64,000 nucleotides of DNA from Tumebacillus amylolyticus (GTDB lineage: Bacteria > Bacillota > Bacilli > Tumebacillales > Tumebacillaceae). Shown here one piece after another: positions 1 to 7,208 of this stretch (positions are counted from its first letter, which is position 1; the number at the start of each line of letters is the position of its first letter). The DNA lies in contig NZ_JAEQNB010000004.1 in assembly GCF_016722965.1 (NCBI RefSeq), positions 124,001 to 188,000 on the forward strand, given 5' to 3'. Under the pieces are notes generated by a model. It did not search any database and was not told the DNA's origin. It saw only the letters and a list, made by a program, of their open reading frames with translations. Both the position numbers and the translations under genes were made by a program.

Positions 1-159
1 CAAGCGCCCGTCGTCGGCGGGGAGAAAGTCGGCGAGATGAAAATCTACTACGAAGACAAGTTGCTCGGCGTCGTGCCGCTCGTCGCCGCCAAAGACGTGC
101 GGGAGAAAACCTATTGGGAACGATTCAAGCAGTTTTTCAGCGGCATGATCCGCAACTGA
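1..159 (+). CDS. dacB: D-alanyl-D-alanine carboxypeptidase, C-terminal fragment (5' end outside window)
   Basis: Only the last 52 codons are present. They show the tail of a penicillin-binding protein 5-type carboxypeptidase: a short beta segment (VGEMKIYYEDKLLGVVPLVA), then an amphipathic helix with aromatics and basic residues (YWERFKQFFSGMIRN), typical of the peripheral membrane anchor. The enzyme removes the terminal D-Ala from peptidoglycan stem peptides. Position directly before spmA-spmB matches B. subtilis dacB, the spore-cortex carboxypeptidase. The catalytic motifs lie upstream of the window, so assignment rests on the tail and on synteny; DacF is the alternative. Confidence 0.7.
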   Translation, partial: QAPVVGGEKVGEMKIYYEDKLLGVVPLVAAKDVREKTYWERFKQFFSGMIRN

Positions 160-178
160 CGAGGGAGGGGGAGTCTCC

Positions 179-778
179 ATGATCAACGCGATCTGGTTGA
201 TTTTGCTCGTCACGGGCATCATCGTGGCCGCCCTCAACGGCCGGATCGACGTCGTGACCGAAGCGGTGCTCAACGGGGCCAAGCAGGGTGTGGTCGTCTG
301 TGCCGGGTTGCTTAGCATCGTCGTGTTCTGGATGGGATTGATGAGGGTCGCGGAAGCGGCGGGCCTCGTCCAATCCCTCGCCAAACTGATCTACCCGCTG
401 GCCCGCTTTTTGTACCCTTCGGTGCCCAAAAACCACCCGGCGATGGGCTCGATCGTCGCCAACATGAGCGCCAACATGCTCGGGCTCGGGTCGGCCGCGA
501 CACCGCTCGGTTTAAAAGCGATGCAACAACTGCAAGAACTCAACCCGCACAAAGACCGCGCCTCCGACGCGATGTGTACCCTGCTTGCCATCAACACCTC
601 AGGACTTACGATCATCCCCGCGACCGTCATCGGTCTGCGTTTGCAATACGGCTCGGCACGTCCGACGGAGATCGTCATCACCACGCTGTTGGCGACGTTC
701 CTCGCGACGACCACCGCCGTTTTTCTCGACCGCTACTTCCGGGCTCGTGAACGGCGCAAGGGCGGGTGGCAAGAATGA
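179..778 (+). CDS. spmA: Spore maturation protein A
   Basis: A 199-residue integral membrane protein of the nucleoside-recognition (Gate) fold family. In B. subtilis SpmA acts with SpmB in spore core dehydration and heat resistance. Hydrophobic segments lie at about residues 3-20, 38-56, 138-158 and 165-182. The conserved MGSIVANMSANMLGLGSAAT stretch, followed by PLGLKAMQQLQELNP, is the family hallmark. A GA-rich Shine-Dalgarno (gagggaggggg) precedes the ATG. The stop overlaps the spmB start, so the two are probably translationally coupled. By homology to B. subtilis the operon would be transcribed in the mother cell; no sigma-E promoter was visible because the promoter would lie upstream. 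Confidence 0.95.
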   Translation: MINAIWLILLVTGIIVAALNGRIDVVTEAVLNGAKQGVVVCAGLLSIVVFWMGLMRVAEAAGLVQSLAKLIYPLARFLYPSVPKNHPAMGSIVANMSANMLGLGSAATPLGLKAMQQLQELNPHKDRASDAMCTLLAINTSGLTIIPATVIGLRLQYGSARPTEIVITTLLATFLATTTAVFLDRYFRARERRKGGWQE

Positions 779-1311
779 TGCAAGTCGTGCAATGGTTCGC
801 GTCTTGGTCGTTGCCTTTGATCATCGCCTTCATCCCGACCTACGCGTTCTTGATCAAAAAAGTTCCGGTCTACGATACGTTCATCGACGGGGCCAAGGGA
901 GGCTTCGGCACCGTCATCAAACTTTTGCCGCACTTGGTCGGGATGCTGGTCGCCGTCACCGTGTTCCGCGAGTCGGGGGCGATGGAGTATTTGATCAAGC
1001 TCCTCAACCCGCTGTTGCAACCGCTTGGCGTACCGCCGGAATTTCTGCCGATGGCGCTCTTGCGCTCGATCTCCGGGTCTGGCAGCATGGCGATCATGAC
1101 CGACATCTTCCAAGCGCACGGGCCGGACTCGTTCCTCGGTCGTCTCGCGTCGACGATGCAGGGCGCGTCTGACACGACTCTCTACGTTCTGACCGTCTAC
1201 TTCGGCTCTGTGGGCATCCGCAAAGCCCGGTACGCGGTAAAAGTCGGCCTGCTCGCCGACCTCGCCTCCGTCATTGCGGCGCTGTTTGTGACACACTGGA
1301 TTTTCGGGTAA
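775..1311 (+). CDS. spmB: Spore maturation protein B
   Basis: A 178-residue membrane protein and partner of SpmA, with the same Gate-type fold. Visible marks are YDTFIDGAKGGFGTVIK near the N-terminus, the LLRSISGSGSMAIMTD segment and a C-terminal membrane helix. I take the ATG at 775, which overlaps the spmA stop in an ATGA junction. An in-frame GTG at 766 and an ATG at 778 are alternatives. The gene is needed together with spmA for normal spore core dehydration in B. subtilis; order and spacing are the same here. Confidence 0.95.
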   Translation: MMQVVQWFASWSLPLIIAFIPTYAFLIKKVPVYDTFIDGAKGGFGTVIKLLPHLVGMLVAVTVFRESGAMEYLIKLLNPLLQPLGVPPEFLPMALLRSISGSGSMAIMTDIFQAHGPDSFLGRLASTMQGASDTTLYVLTVYFGSVGIRKARYAVKVGLLADLASVIAALFVTHWIFG

Positions 1312-1364
1312 CCAAAACTCCTTCCTCCTGCATAGGATGTGGATACGCAAGGGGGCGGGAGCAC

Positions 1365-1709
1365 ATGAAGTTCTCGGGCATCGTGTTGCATGATTCCAGC
1401 TGTCCGACTCTGAGAAAGTCAGGGTATGATTTCTTTGTCAGTCGTGACGGACTCGTGACGCCGTCCAACGACTTCACCGACGACGACTATTTGCATGTCT
1501 GCGTGGAAGGGGATTTTTCGCGACCCATTCAGACGGGGGAGTATCCCAAAGTCCGGGAGCAGATGTTTTGTTTGGTGAAGCTCGCGATTCGTCTCGCCTC
1601 GCTGTTCGAGTTTGATCCGCAAGCGATGATTGCCCACGGCGACACCTGTCCGGGCGAAGAATTTCCTTGGATGGACCTCAAAGTCCGCGTCGGACGCCCC
1701 CCTCACTAG
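1365..1709 (+). CDS. Small amidase-like protein (N-acetylmuramoyl-L-alanine amidase/PGRP-type fold, tentative)
   Basis: A 114-residue protein without signal peptide. It carries an N-terminal LHDS (His 9), a central HVCVEGDFSRP strand and a C-terminal AHGDTCPGEEFPW (His 91, Cys 95). The order resembles the Amidase_2 zinc fold (first His, then His and Cys before a PG..FPW loop). The His-Cys spacing is shorter than the usual His-x7-Cys/Asp, and the domain is much shorter than usual. It may be a compact cytosolic or mother-cell relative, or a non-enzymatic remnant. It lies between spmB and rluB, where B. subtilis has no equivalent that I recall. A GGGGCGGGAG Shine-Dalgarno precedes the ATG. Confidence 0.55.
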   Translation: MKFSGIVLHDSSCPTLRKSGYDFFVSRDGLVTPSNDFTDDDYLHVCVEGDFSRPIQTGEYPKVREQMFCLVKLAIRLASLFEFDPQAMIAHGDTCPGEEFPWMDLKVRVGRPPH

Positions 1710-1735
1710 GGCCTAGTGAGGGGTATTTGCTTTTC
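1699..1735 (+). terminator. Rho-independent terminator after the amidase-like gene
   Basis: A 10-bp perfect stem, CCCCTCACTA / TAGTGAGGGG with a 5-base loop, overlaps the stop codon. It is followed by a short T-rich stretch. It separates the spm group from rluB. Confidence 0.65.
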
Positions 1736-1788
1736 CCAGCCACTTCCTGCATAATGAACTCTCGAAGTATCAGCATGGGGGTGTCCCG

Positions 1789-2511
1789 ATGGAAGAACGT
1801 TTGCAAAAAGTCTTGGCCCAAGCCGGTGTGGCTTCGCGTCGCAAGTGCGAAGAGATCATCTTGGCAGGAGACGTAACAGTCAATGGACAAGTGGTGACCG
1901 AACTCGGTACCAAAGTCAATCCGCTGGAAGACCATATCGAAGTCAACGGCCAATCGATCTCGTCTGAGAAGAAAGTCTACATACTCTTGAACAAGCCCCG
2001 CGGCGTCGTCACCACCGCGTCCGATCCGCAGGGCCGCCAAACCGTCATCGAACTGATCGACGTGCCGGAACGCATCTACCCGGTCGGACGTCTCGACCTC
2101 GACACGGCAGGTCTGTTGATTTTGACCAATGACGGTGCCTTGGCGAACGGCCTGATGCACCCAAGCCGCGAGATCAACAAAGTGTACAAGGCGTGGGTGA
2201 AAGGCAACGTGAAGCCGGACGCGATCAAAGCGCTCACCAACGGCATCGAATTGGAGGACGGCATGACCGCGCCGGCGAAAGTCCGCCTGTTGGAAAAAGG
2301 GGAGCTGGAGTCGCACATCGAACTCACGATCCACGAAGGCCGCAACCGCCAAGTTCGCCGCATGTGCGAAGCGGTCGGTCATCCTGTGAAATCGCTGATG
2401 CGCACCCAGTTGGCGTTTCTCAAAATCGGGCGCATGCGCTACGGAGAGTATCGGGAACTGACCCCGATGGAAATCGAGCGCCTGTACGCCGTCGCCGGGA
2501 TTCAAAACTAA
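1789..2511 (+). CDS. rluB: 23S rRNA pseudouridine synthase, RluB/RsuA family
   Basis: A 240-residue enzyme. The N-terminal S4 RNA-binding domain covers residues 1-60 (ERLQKVLAQAGVASRRKCEE). The catalytic domain carries the GRLDLDTAGLL motif, with the nucleophilic Asp at about residue 103, and a C-terminal EGRNRQVRRMCEAVGHPV box. It converts a uridine in 23S rRNA to pseudouridine; B. subtilis RluB acts near the peptidyl transferase centre. The gene sits between spmB and resA exactly as B. subtilis rluB (ypuL) does. The start is ATG after a GGGGGTGTCCCG stretch. Confidence 0.93.
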   Translation: MEERLQKVLAQAGVASRRKCEEIILAGDVTVNGQVVTELGTKVNPLEDHIEVNGQSISSEKKVYILLNKPRGVVTTASDPQGRQTVIELIDVPERIYPVGRLDLDTAGLLILTNDGALANGLMHPSREINKVYKAWVKGNVKPDAIKALTNGIELEDGMTAPAKVRLLEKGELESHIELTIHEGRNRQVRRMCEAVGHPVKSLMRTQLAFLKIGRMRYGEYRELTPMEIERLYAVAGIQN

Positions 2512-2562
2512 CAATGCGGGCATCCTATGGGACAAACACTGGTTCCATTAGGAGGGCTCACC

Positions 2563-3093
2563 ATGAAATCCATCATGCAAGCGGTGCTCTGCCTTGGCAT
2601 ATCCGCCGGTCTCGTGGCCGGTTGCGCCCCGAGTTCGAGTGCGGGACCGCGCGAAACGAACGAAACCCGTTCGGACAAAGGCATGAACGCGTACGGAGCT
2701 TACCAAGCTCCGGCCGCTCATCGGCAGGTCGTCACCGACCTTCGTGTTTCGCAATCCGGCGTTACGACGCGTTCGGCACACGGTTTGGCGTATGAATTGG
2801 AGTCGATCCCGGCGGTCAAGGGGGCGGCTGTGCTTGTGGTCGGCCCGGATGCGTTTGTGGGGATCACGACAGACCCCAACCATGCCCTGACTCCATCGGA
2901 TGAGCAACTTGTGCGTCGCAAAGTCTTCACACTCGACTCGACGATCAAAAGCTGCCGTTTGACCGCTGAGCCGCGCGCTGTCCAATACCTCAGCGGGTAC
3001 ACCGACGCTTTGGAGAAAGGCCGTCCTCTGACCACATACCAAGAACAATTCCGCTCGTTCGTGGAGCAGACGTTCCAAAACGCCGCGCAATAA
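2563..3093 (+). CDS. YhcN/YlaJ-family lipoprotein
   Basis: A 176-residue predicted lipoprotein. It has a signal peptide with lipobox LVAGC (Cys at about 22), a polar linker, then a compact domain with VKGAAVLVVGPDAFVGI and a helical C-terminus, as in YhcN/YlaJ sporulation lipoproteins. Members of this family are found in spore inner membranes, but the molecular role is not established. The start is ATG at 2563 with a GGAGGG ribosome site; an upstream ATG at 2527 lacks one. A second family member lies at 9003-9596, so the res operon is flanked by two related lipoproteins. Confidence 0.85.
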   Translation: MKSIMQAVLCLGISAGLVAGCAPSSSAGPRETNETRSDKGMNAYGAYQAPAAHRQVVTDLRVSQSGVTTRSAHGLAYELESIPAVKGAAVLVVGPDAFVGITTDPNHALTPSDEQLVRRKVFTLDSTIKSCRLTAEPRAVQYLSGYTDALEKGRPLTTYQEQFRSFVEQTFQNAAQ

Positions 3094-3102
3094 TGAATTC
3101 CG

Positions 3103-3135
3103 GAAGCCGATCCTATCTATGGAGAGGCTTCTTTC
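3103..3135 (+). terminator. Weak hairpin before resA
   Basis: GAAGCC / GGCTTC arms with an internal TCC/GGA pairing are followed by a TTC TTTC tail. The stem is short, so this may be only a partial terminator. Confidence 0.35.
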
Positions 3136-3193
3136 ATGCTCGCAATTCATAAAAATGTCACTTCCTGTCGCTCGGGAAATGCATGCCTTCCTG

Positions 3194-3199
3194 TATAAT
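3194..3199 (+). promoter_or_regulatory. -10 element (TATAAT) upstream of resA
   Basis: A perfect TATAAT lies 39 bases before the resA start. No good -35 hexamer is seen 16-18 bases upstream. This suggests an activated promoter, which fits control of resABC by ResD in B. subtilis. Confidence 0.5.
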
Positions 3200-3237
3200 T
3201 AGATCCGGGTGTATTAGAGAAACAAGAGGTGTCATTC

Positions 3238-3783
3238 ATGTCTACACGATCGAATCTTTCCAGAAACATCACGATCCTCGTGTTGTTGGTGGCGGCCATC
3301 GGGATCATGTACTCGGTGTTTGCCTTTACCAAAAAAGAACCCACCGTGCTCGAAGTCGGACAAGCCGCACCCGATTTTCAACTTGAGACGTTGGATGGAC
3401 ACAAAGTCCAACTTTCCGATTACAAAGGGAAAGTCGTGCTGCTCAACTTCTGGGCGTCTTGGTGTGAGCCGTGCCGCCAAGAGATGCCGGATATTGAAAA
3501 AGCATACGAAACTTACAAAGACCAAGGACTGGTGGTACTCGGCGCGAACCTGCAAGAGAACAACGTCTCGATCAAGGGCTTTGCTGACAACATGGGCATG
3601 ACCTTCCCGATCCTCATGGACAAGGATGGCAAGCTCGCCGTTCAGACCTACAAAGTCAAGCCGATCCCGACTTCGTTCTTCATCGATCAGAACGGAATTC
3701 TGCAGGCAAAAGCCGAGGCCCCGATGACGCTCCCGTTTATCGAGGACAACGTCAAACCGCTCCTTGCTGGAACCGGGGGATGA
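3238..3783 (+). CDS. resA: Thiol-disulfide oxidoreductase for cytochrome c maturation
   Basis: A 181-residue membrane-anchored thioredoxin-fold protein. One N-terminal membrane helix spans about residues 10-30. The AhpC/TSA-type domain carries the active site WCEPC (Cys 76 and 79) and the cis-proline loop KPIPTSFFID. ResA reduces the cysteines of apocytochrome c CXXCH motifs outside the membrane so that haem can be attached. The start is ATG at 3238 with an AAGAGGTG site; an in-frame GTG at 3229 overlaps that site. The 3' end overlaps no other gene and the next gene begins 7 bases later. Confidence 0.95.
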   Translation: MSTRSNLSRNITILVLLVAAIGIMYSVFAFTKKEPTVLEVGQAAPDFQLETLDGHKVQLSDYKGKVVLLNFWASWCEPCRQEMPDIEKAYETYKDQGLVVLGANLQENNVSIKGFADNMGMTFPILMDKDGKLAVQTYKVKPIPTSFFIDQNGILQAKAEAPMTLPFIEDNVKPLLAGTGG

Positions 3784-3790
3784 CGCAGAA

Positions 3791-5221
3791 GTGAACAACG
3801 GGAAGAAACGCTCCGTTTTTGACGGGATTTGGGACTTTTTTGCTTCCGTCAAAGTGGGGGTCACGATCATTGTCCTGCTGGCCGTCGGCTCTGTACTGGG
3901 CACGATCTACCCGCAGACCAATGCGATCCCCAGTCCCAACCCGGAATTTTATTACTATGACACATACGGCAAACTCGGCGATTTCTACTACCGGATCGGT
4001 CTGGCGGACACGTTCAATTCGTGGTGGTATCTGACGCTGGTCTTGATGCTCTTCATTTCCCTGATCATCGTTTCCATCGACCGCGGGATTCCGCTCTACA
4101 AGTCGTTGAAAAGACAACCTGTCGCCCGCAAAGTCATCGGGATCAAAGGCGACCGCCTCTACACCCATGTAGAGGGTCCGGAAGCGCAAGTCAAACTCGA
4201 TGAACTGGCCGCCAAATTGAAAAAACGCCGCTACAAAGTCCGCCGTGAAGACGGAGCCCTGATGGCGGAAAAAGGGCGCCTCGCACGCTTTGGCGCCTAC
4301 GTCATCCACTTGGGTCTGATCATCACGATCCTCGGTGTGTTCTCCCGCCTGATTCCGGGCTGGTACTACACCGACATGATCTGGCTCAAAGAGGGCGAGA
4401 CCAAAGCGGTCGGCGACCTCGGCTTTTCCGTTCAGAACAACGGCTTCACGCTGGAGTTCTACGACAAAGAACAGACGCGCGCCAAGAAATTCGAAACGGA
4501 CGCCGTCGTGTTCGAAGACGGAAAGCAGACGGCTGCCAAGCACCTCGCCGTCAACGACTATCTGACGTACAAGCACACGAACATCTACCAGAACAGTTAC
4601 GACCCGCAACCGATGTTCCGCACGGGTACGATTGAGTTGCTCGATACCAAGAACAACAACAAACCACTCGGCACTTTCGTTCTGGATTTCAACGATCCCA
4701 AGCGTGAATACAAAGTCGGGGATTACACCCTGACGATGACGAACTACTTCCCGGACATCAAGATCGACCCGGAGAAGGGCGTGTTCACAAATTCGCGCGA
4801 CCCGTACAACCCCGGCATTCAGTTTGACATCACCGGCCCGGATCAAACAGAACCGGCTCGTCAGTGGATGCTTCCGCTGGCCGGACCGTTCGTCAAACAG
4901 ATGCTCGGCCAAGATTACCGCTTTGACCTGCAATTCAAAGATGTGGACCTGTTCCATATGACCGGCCTCAAGATCGAACGCGACCTTGGTTGGTGGCCGA
5001 TCGTCTTCCCGGGCCTCATCATCGCTCTCTATGGCCTCGTCCTCGCATTCTACTTCCAACATCGCCGTGTTTGGGCTAGACTGGAAGAGGGCGTCCTGCA
5101 CATCGGGGCAACTACGAACAAGAATTGGCTCGGCATAACCGGCGAACTCAACAAAGTGCTGGTGCCGCTCGGCATCGAACCGGTGTCGCAGAAGAGAAAG
5201 GAGGAGCCACAACAGTCATGA
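3791..5221 (+). CDS. resB: Cytochrome c biogenesis protein ResB
   Basis: A 476-residue membrane protein, the ResB/CcsI half of the System II cytochrome c synthetase. It has a cluster of membrane helices near the N-terminus (VGVTIIVLLAVGSVLGTIYPQ and a second after WWYLTLVL), a third at about residues 180-200, a long extracytoplasmic region and a final helix before the C-terminal cytosolic tail. I use the GTG at 3791, which has a well-placed GGGGGATG ribosome site. A TTG at 3764 inside resA is possible. Compared with B. subtilis ResB, the N-terminal cytosolic extension is short. The stop overlaps the resC start. Confidence 0.93.
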   Translation: MNNGKKRSVFDGIWDFFASVKVGVTIIVLLAVGSVLGTIYPQTNAIPSPNPEFYYYDTYGKLGDFYYRIGLADTFNSWWYLTLVLMLFISLIIVSIDRGIPLYKSLKRQPVARKVIGIKGDRLYTHVEGPEAQVKLDELAAKLKKRRYKVRREDGALMAEKGRLARFGAYVIHLGLIITILGVFSRLIPGWYYTDMIWLKEGETKAVGDLGFSVQNNGFTLEFYDKEQTRAKKFETDAVVFEDGKQTAAKHLAVNDYLTYKHTNIYQNSYDPQPMFRTGTIELLDTKNNNKPLGTFVLDFNDPKREYKVGDYTLTMTNYFPDIKIDPEKGVFTNSRDPYNPGIQFDITGPDQTEPARQWMLPLAGPFVKQMLGQDYRFDLQFKDVDLFHMTGLKIERDLGWWPIVFPGLIIALYGLVLAFYFQHRRVWARLEEGVLHIGATTNKNWLGITGELNKVLVPLGIEPVSQKRKEEPQQS

Positions 5222-6417
5222 TGCAGTTATCGAGTATCTTTTTCGGAACGGCCTTTTTCTCGTACTTGGCCGCTACCATTCTATACGTCGTCGGTTTGAC
5301 GGGACGCAAGATGAAAGCCCAGTCGGCCGCTCTGGCGACATTTTGGACGAAGTGGGGCTACATCGTCATCATCATCGGGGTGGTCACGCAAGCGCTTGCG
5401 ATTGCCACTCGAGGAATTTACGGCGGGTATACGCCGGTCTCGAACATGTTCGAATACATGAGCTTCTGGGCGTTTACGATCATGCTCGCTTTTGTTATCA
5501 TCAACGCGTTTTACAAAGTTCCGGTGCTCGGCGCATTCGTCGCTCCGATCGGACTGGTTATCCTCGCGTACGCATCCGTTTTCCCGCGCGATTCCAAGCC
5601 GCTGATCCCGGCTCTGCAATCGTACTGGCTGAACATCCACGTCACCACCGCCGCACTCGGCGAAGGGATTTTGACGATCTCCTTTGCAGCAGGGCTCATG
5701 TACCTGTTGGTGACGAGCGATCTCACCAAGAACTCGCGCACCGCGAAGTTCTTGGAATTCACCGTCTATCTGTTCTTCGCCTTGCTGTCGTTCGTCGCCA
5801 CCTCGCTTGGTTTCCGTGCGGCAGGTTATGAAGTCAACCTGACCGGCACGATGGGCGACTTGCTCTACCATCTGCCGCCGTTCATCGGGACGTCGGGTAC
5901 GGAACTTGGCACGGCGACTCATTTCCTCGGCCTGCCGCTTCCGTTCTTCGATGCACCGGCTTGGATGCATGCAGCTGACGCAGGTCAGCAGCTCAACACC
6001 ATCCTCGTCACGATCATCGCGTCGCTGATCCTCTACGGACTGCTTCGCCTGCTGGCTCGCAAGCCGATCTCGATGGTGATTCAGAAGTGGGTGCGCGGTC
6101 TCGACGCGGACATGCTGGACGAATTGTCCTACCGTGCCGTTGCGATCGGCTATCCGGTCTTCACCCTCGGGGCGCTGGTGTTCGCGATGATCTGGGCCCA
6201 AGAAGCATGGGGTTCCTACTGGTCTTGGGACCCCAAGGAAACCTGGGCTCTCATCACCTGGTTGTACTACACGGCGTACTTGCACTTCCGCCTGCAACGC
6301 GGCTGGGAAGGCAAGAAAACCGCATGGATGGCTGTCGTTGGGTTTGTCGTCATCCTGTTCTTGCTGGTCGGTGTCAACTTGGTCATCTCCGGCCTGCACT
6401 CCTACGCAAAAGCCTAA
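5218..6417 (+). CDS. resC: Cytochrome c biogenesis protein ResC (CcsA/CcsB haem-handling)
   Basis: A 399-residue polytopic membrane protein with the tryptophan-rich haem-binding motif WGSYWSWDPKETWAL near residue 330. Conserved histidines lie on the flanking helices (HVTTAALGEG, LHFRLQRGW, LHSYAKA). With ResB it exports haem and ligates it to apocytochrome c outside the cell. The start is the ATG at 5218, overlapping the resB stop, with a strong AAAGGAGGAG site. The next ATG at 5221 is equally in frame. Confidence 0.95.
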   Translation: MMQLSSIFFGTAFFSYLAATILYVVGLTGRKMKAQSAALATFWTKWGYIVIIIGVVTQALAIATRGIYGGYTPVSNMFEYMSFWAFTIMLAFVIINAFYKVPVLGAFVAPIGLVILAYASVFPRDSKPLIPALQSYWLNIHVTTAALGEGILTISFAAGLMYLLVTSDLTKNSRTAKFLEFTVYLFFALLSFVATSLGFRAAGYEVNLTGTMGDLLYHLPPFIGTSGTELGTATHFLGLPLPFFDAPAWMHAADAGQQLNTILVTIIASLILYGLLRLLARKPISMVIQKWVRGLDADMLDELSYRAVAIGYPVFTLGALVFAMIWAQEAWGSYWSWDPKETWALITWLYYTAYLHFRLQRGWEGKKTAWMAVVGFVVILFLLVGVNLVISGLHSYAKA

Positions 6418-6428
6418 GTGATAGAAAA

Positions 6429-6460
6429 AACACAAGTCACCGCACGCGGTGGCTTGTGTT
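6429..6460. terminator. Hairpin between resC and resD
   Basis: CACAAG-T-CACCG / CGGTG-G-CTTGTG forms an 11-bp stem with one mismatch. On the plus strand it lacks a T-run, so it more likely stabilises or partly attenuates the resABC message than ends it. Confidence 0.4.
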
Positions 6461-6485
6461 GTATAAAAGAGGAGAGTGCGTCTGA

Positions 6486-7208
6486 ATGGAACAAAATCCG
6501 AAAATCCTCATTGTCGACGACGAAGATCGCATCCGCCGGCTCGTGCGCATGTACTTGGAGCGCAACGCACTGGATGTCGAAGAAGCCGAGGACGGCCAAG
6601 TGGCGCTCGACATGGCACTGGAAAACCACTACGACTTGATCATCCTCGACCTCATGCTGCCAAGCCTTGACGGTCGTGACATCTGCGCTCAACTTCGCCA
6701 GCAAGGCAAGGATGTGCCGATCATCATGTTGACCGCGTCCGGCGATGAGATGAACCGCATCCACGGGTTTGAACTCGGCGCGGACGATTATGTCGTCAAA
6801 CCGTTCTCACCGCGTGAACTCGTCATGCGCGTCAAATCTCTGCTTAAACGCTCCATGGCGACCCAAATCGGGGAAAAAGAAACACCCGCCGCGATTTCCA
6901 GCGTTCTGACCTTCAAAGGCCTGACCATCAACATGGACTCCCGCCGCGTGGTTTGCGAGGGCGAGGAAGTCTCGCTGACACCGAAAGAGTACGAACTGCT
7001 CTGCTACTTGGCACAGCGTCCGGAGAAAGTGTTCTCCCGCGAAGAGCTGTTGCGCGACGTCTGGAACTACCAGTTCTACGGCGACCAACGCACCGTCGAT
7101 ACGCACATCAAGCGTTTGCGCGAGAAATTGGGCAAAGCTTCGGAGCGCGCCGCTTCGATGATCGTCACCGTCTGGGGCGTCGGCTATAAGTTCGAGGTGT
7201 CGGAGTGA
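6486..7208 (+). CDS. resD: Response regulator ResD (OmpR family)
   Basis: A 240-residue two-domain regulator. The receiver has the acidic pair Asp 11-12, phospho-acceptor Asp 55 in LIILDLMLPSLDG, Thr 83 and Lys 105. The C-terminal winged helix ends YQFYGDQRTVDTHIKRLREKLG. In B. subtilis ResD controls aerobic and anaerobic respiration genes, including resABC. The gene has its own GAGGAGAG ribosome site. Its stop overlaps the GTG of resE, a GTGA-type junction implying coupled translation with the kinase. Confidence 0.95.
   Translation: MEQNPKILIVDDEDRIRRLVRMYLERNALDVEEAEDGQVALDMALENHYDLIILDLMLPSLDGRDICAQLRQQGKDVPIIMLTASGDEMNRIHGFELGADDYVVKPFSPRELVMRVKSLLKRSMATQIGEKETPAAISSVLTFKGLTINMDSRRVVCEGEEVSLTPKEYELLCYLAQRPEKVFSREELLRDVWNYQFYGDQRTVDTHIKRLREKLGKASERAASMIVTVWGVGYKFEVSE

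Noticed and set aside
3752-5212. A 486-codon minus-strand frame over resB
   Set aside because: A shadow frame; resB has the right start, motifs and operon position.
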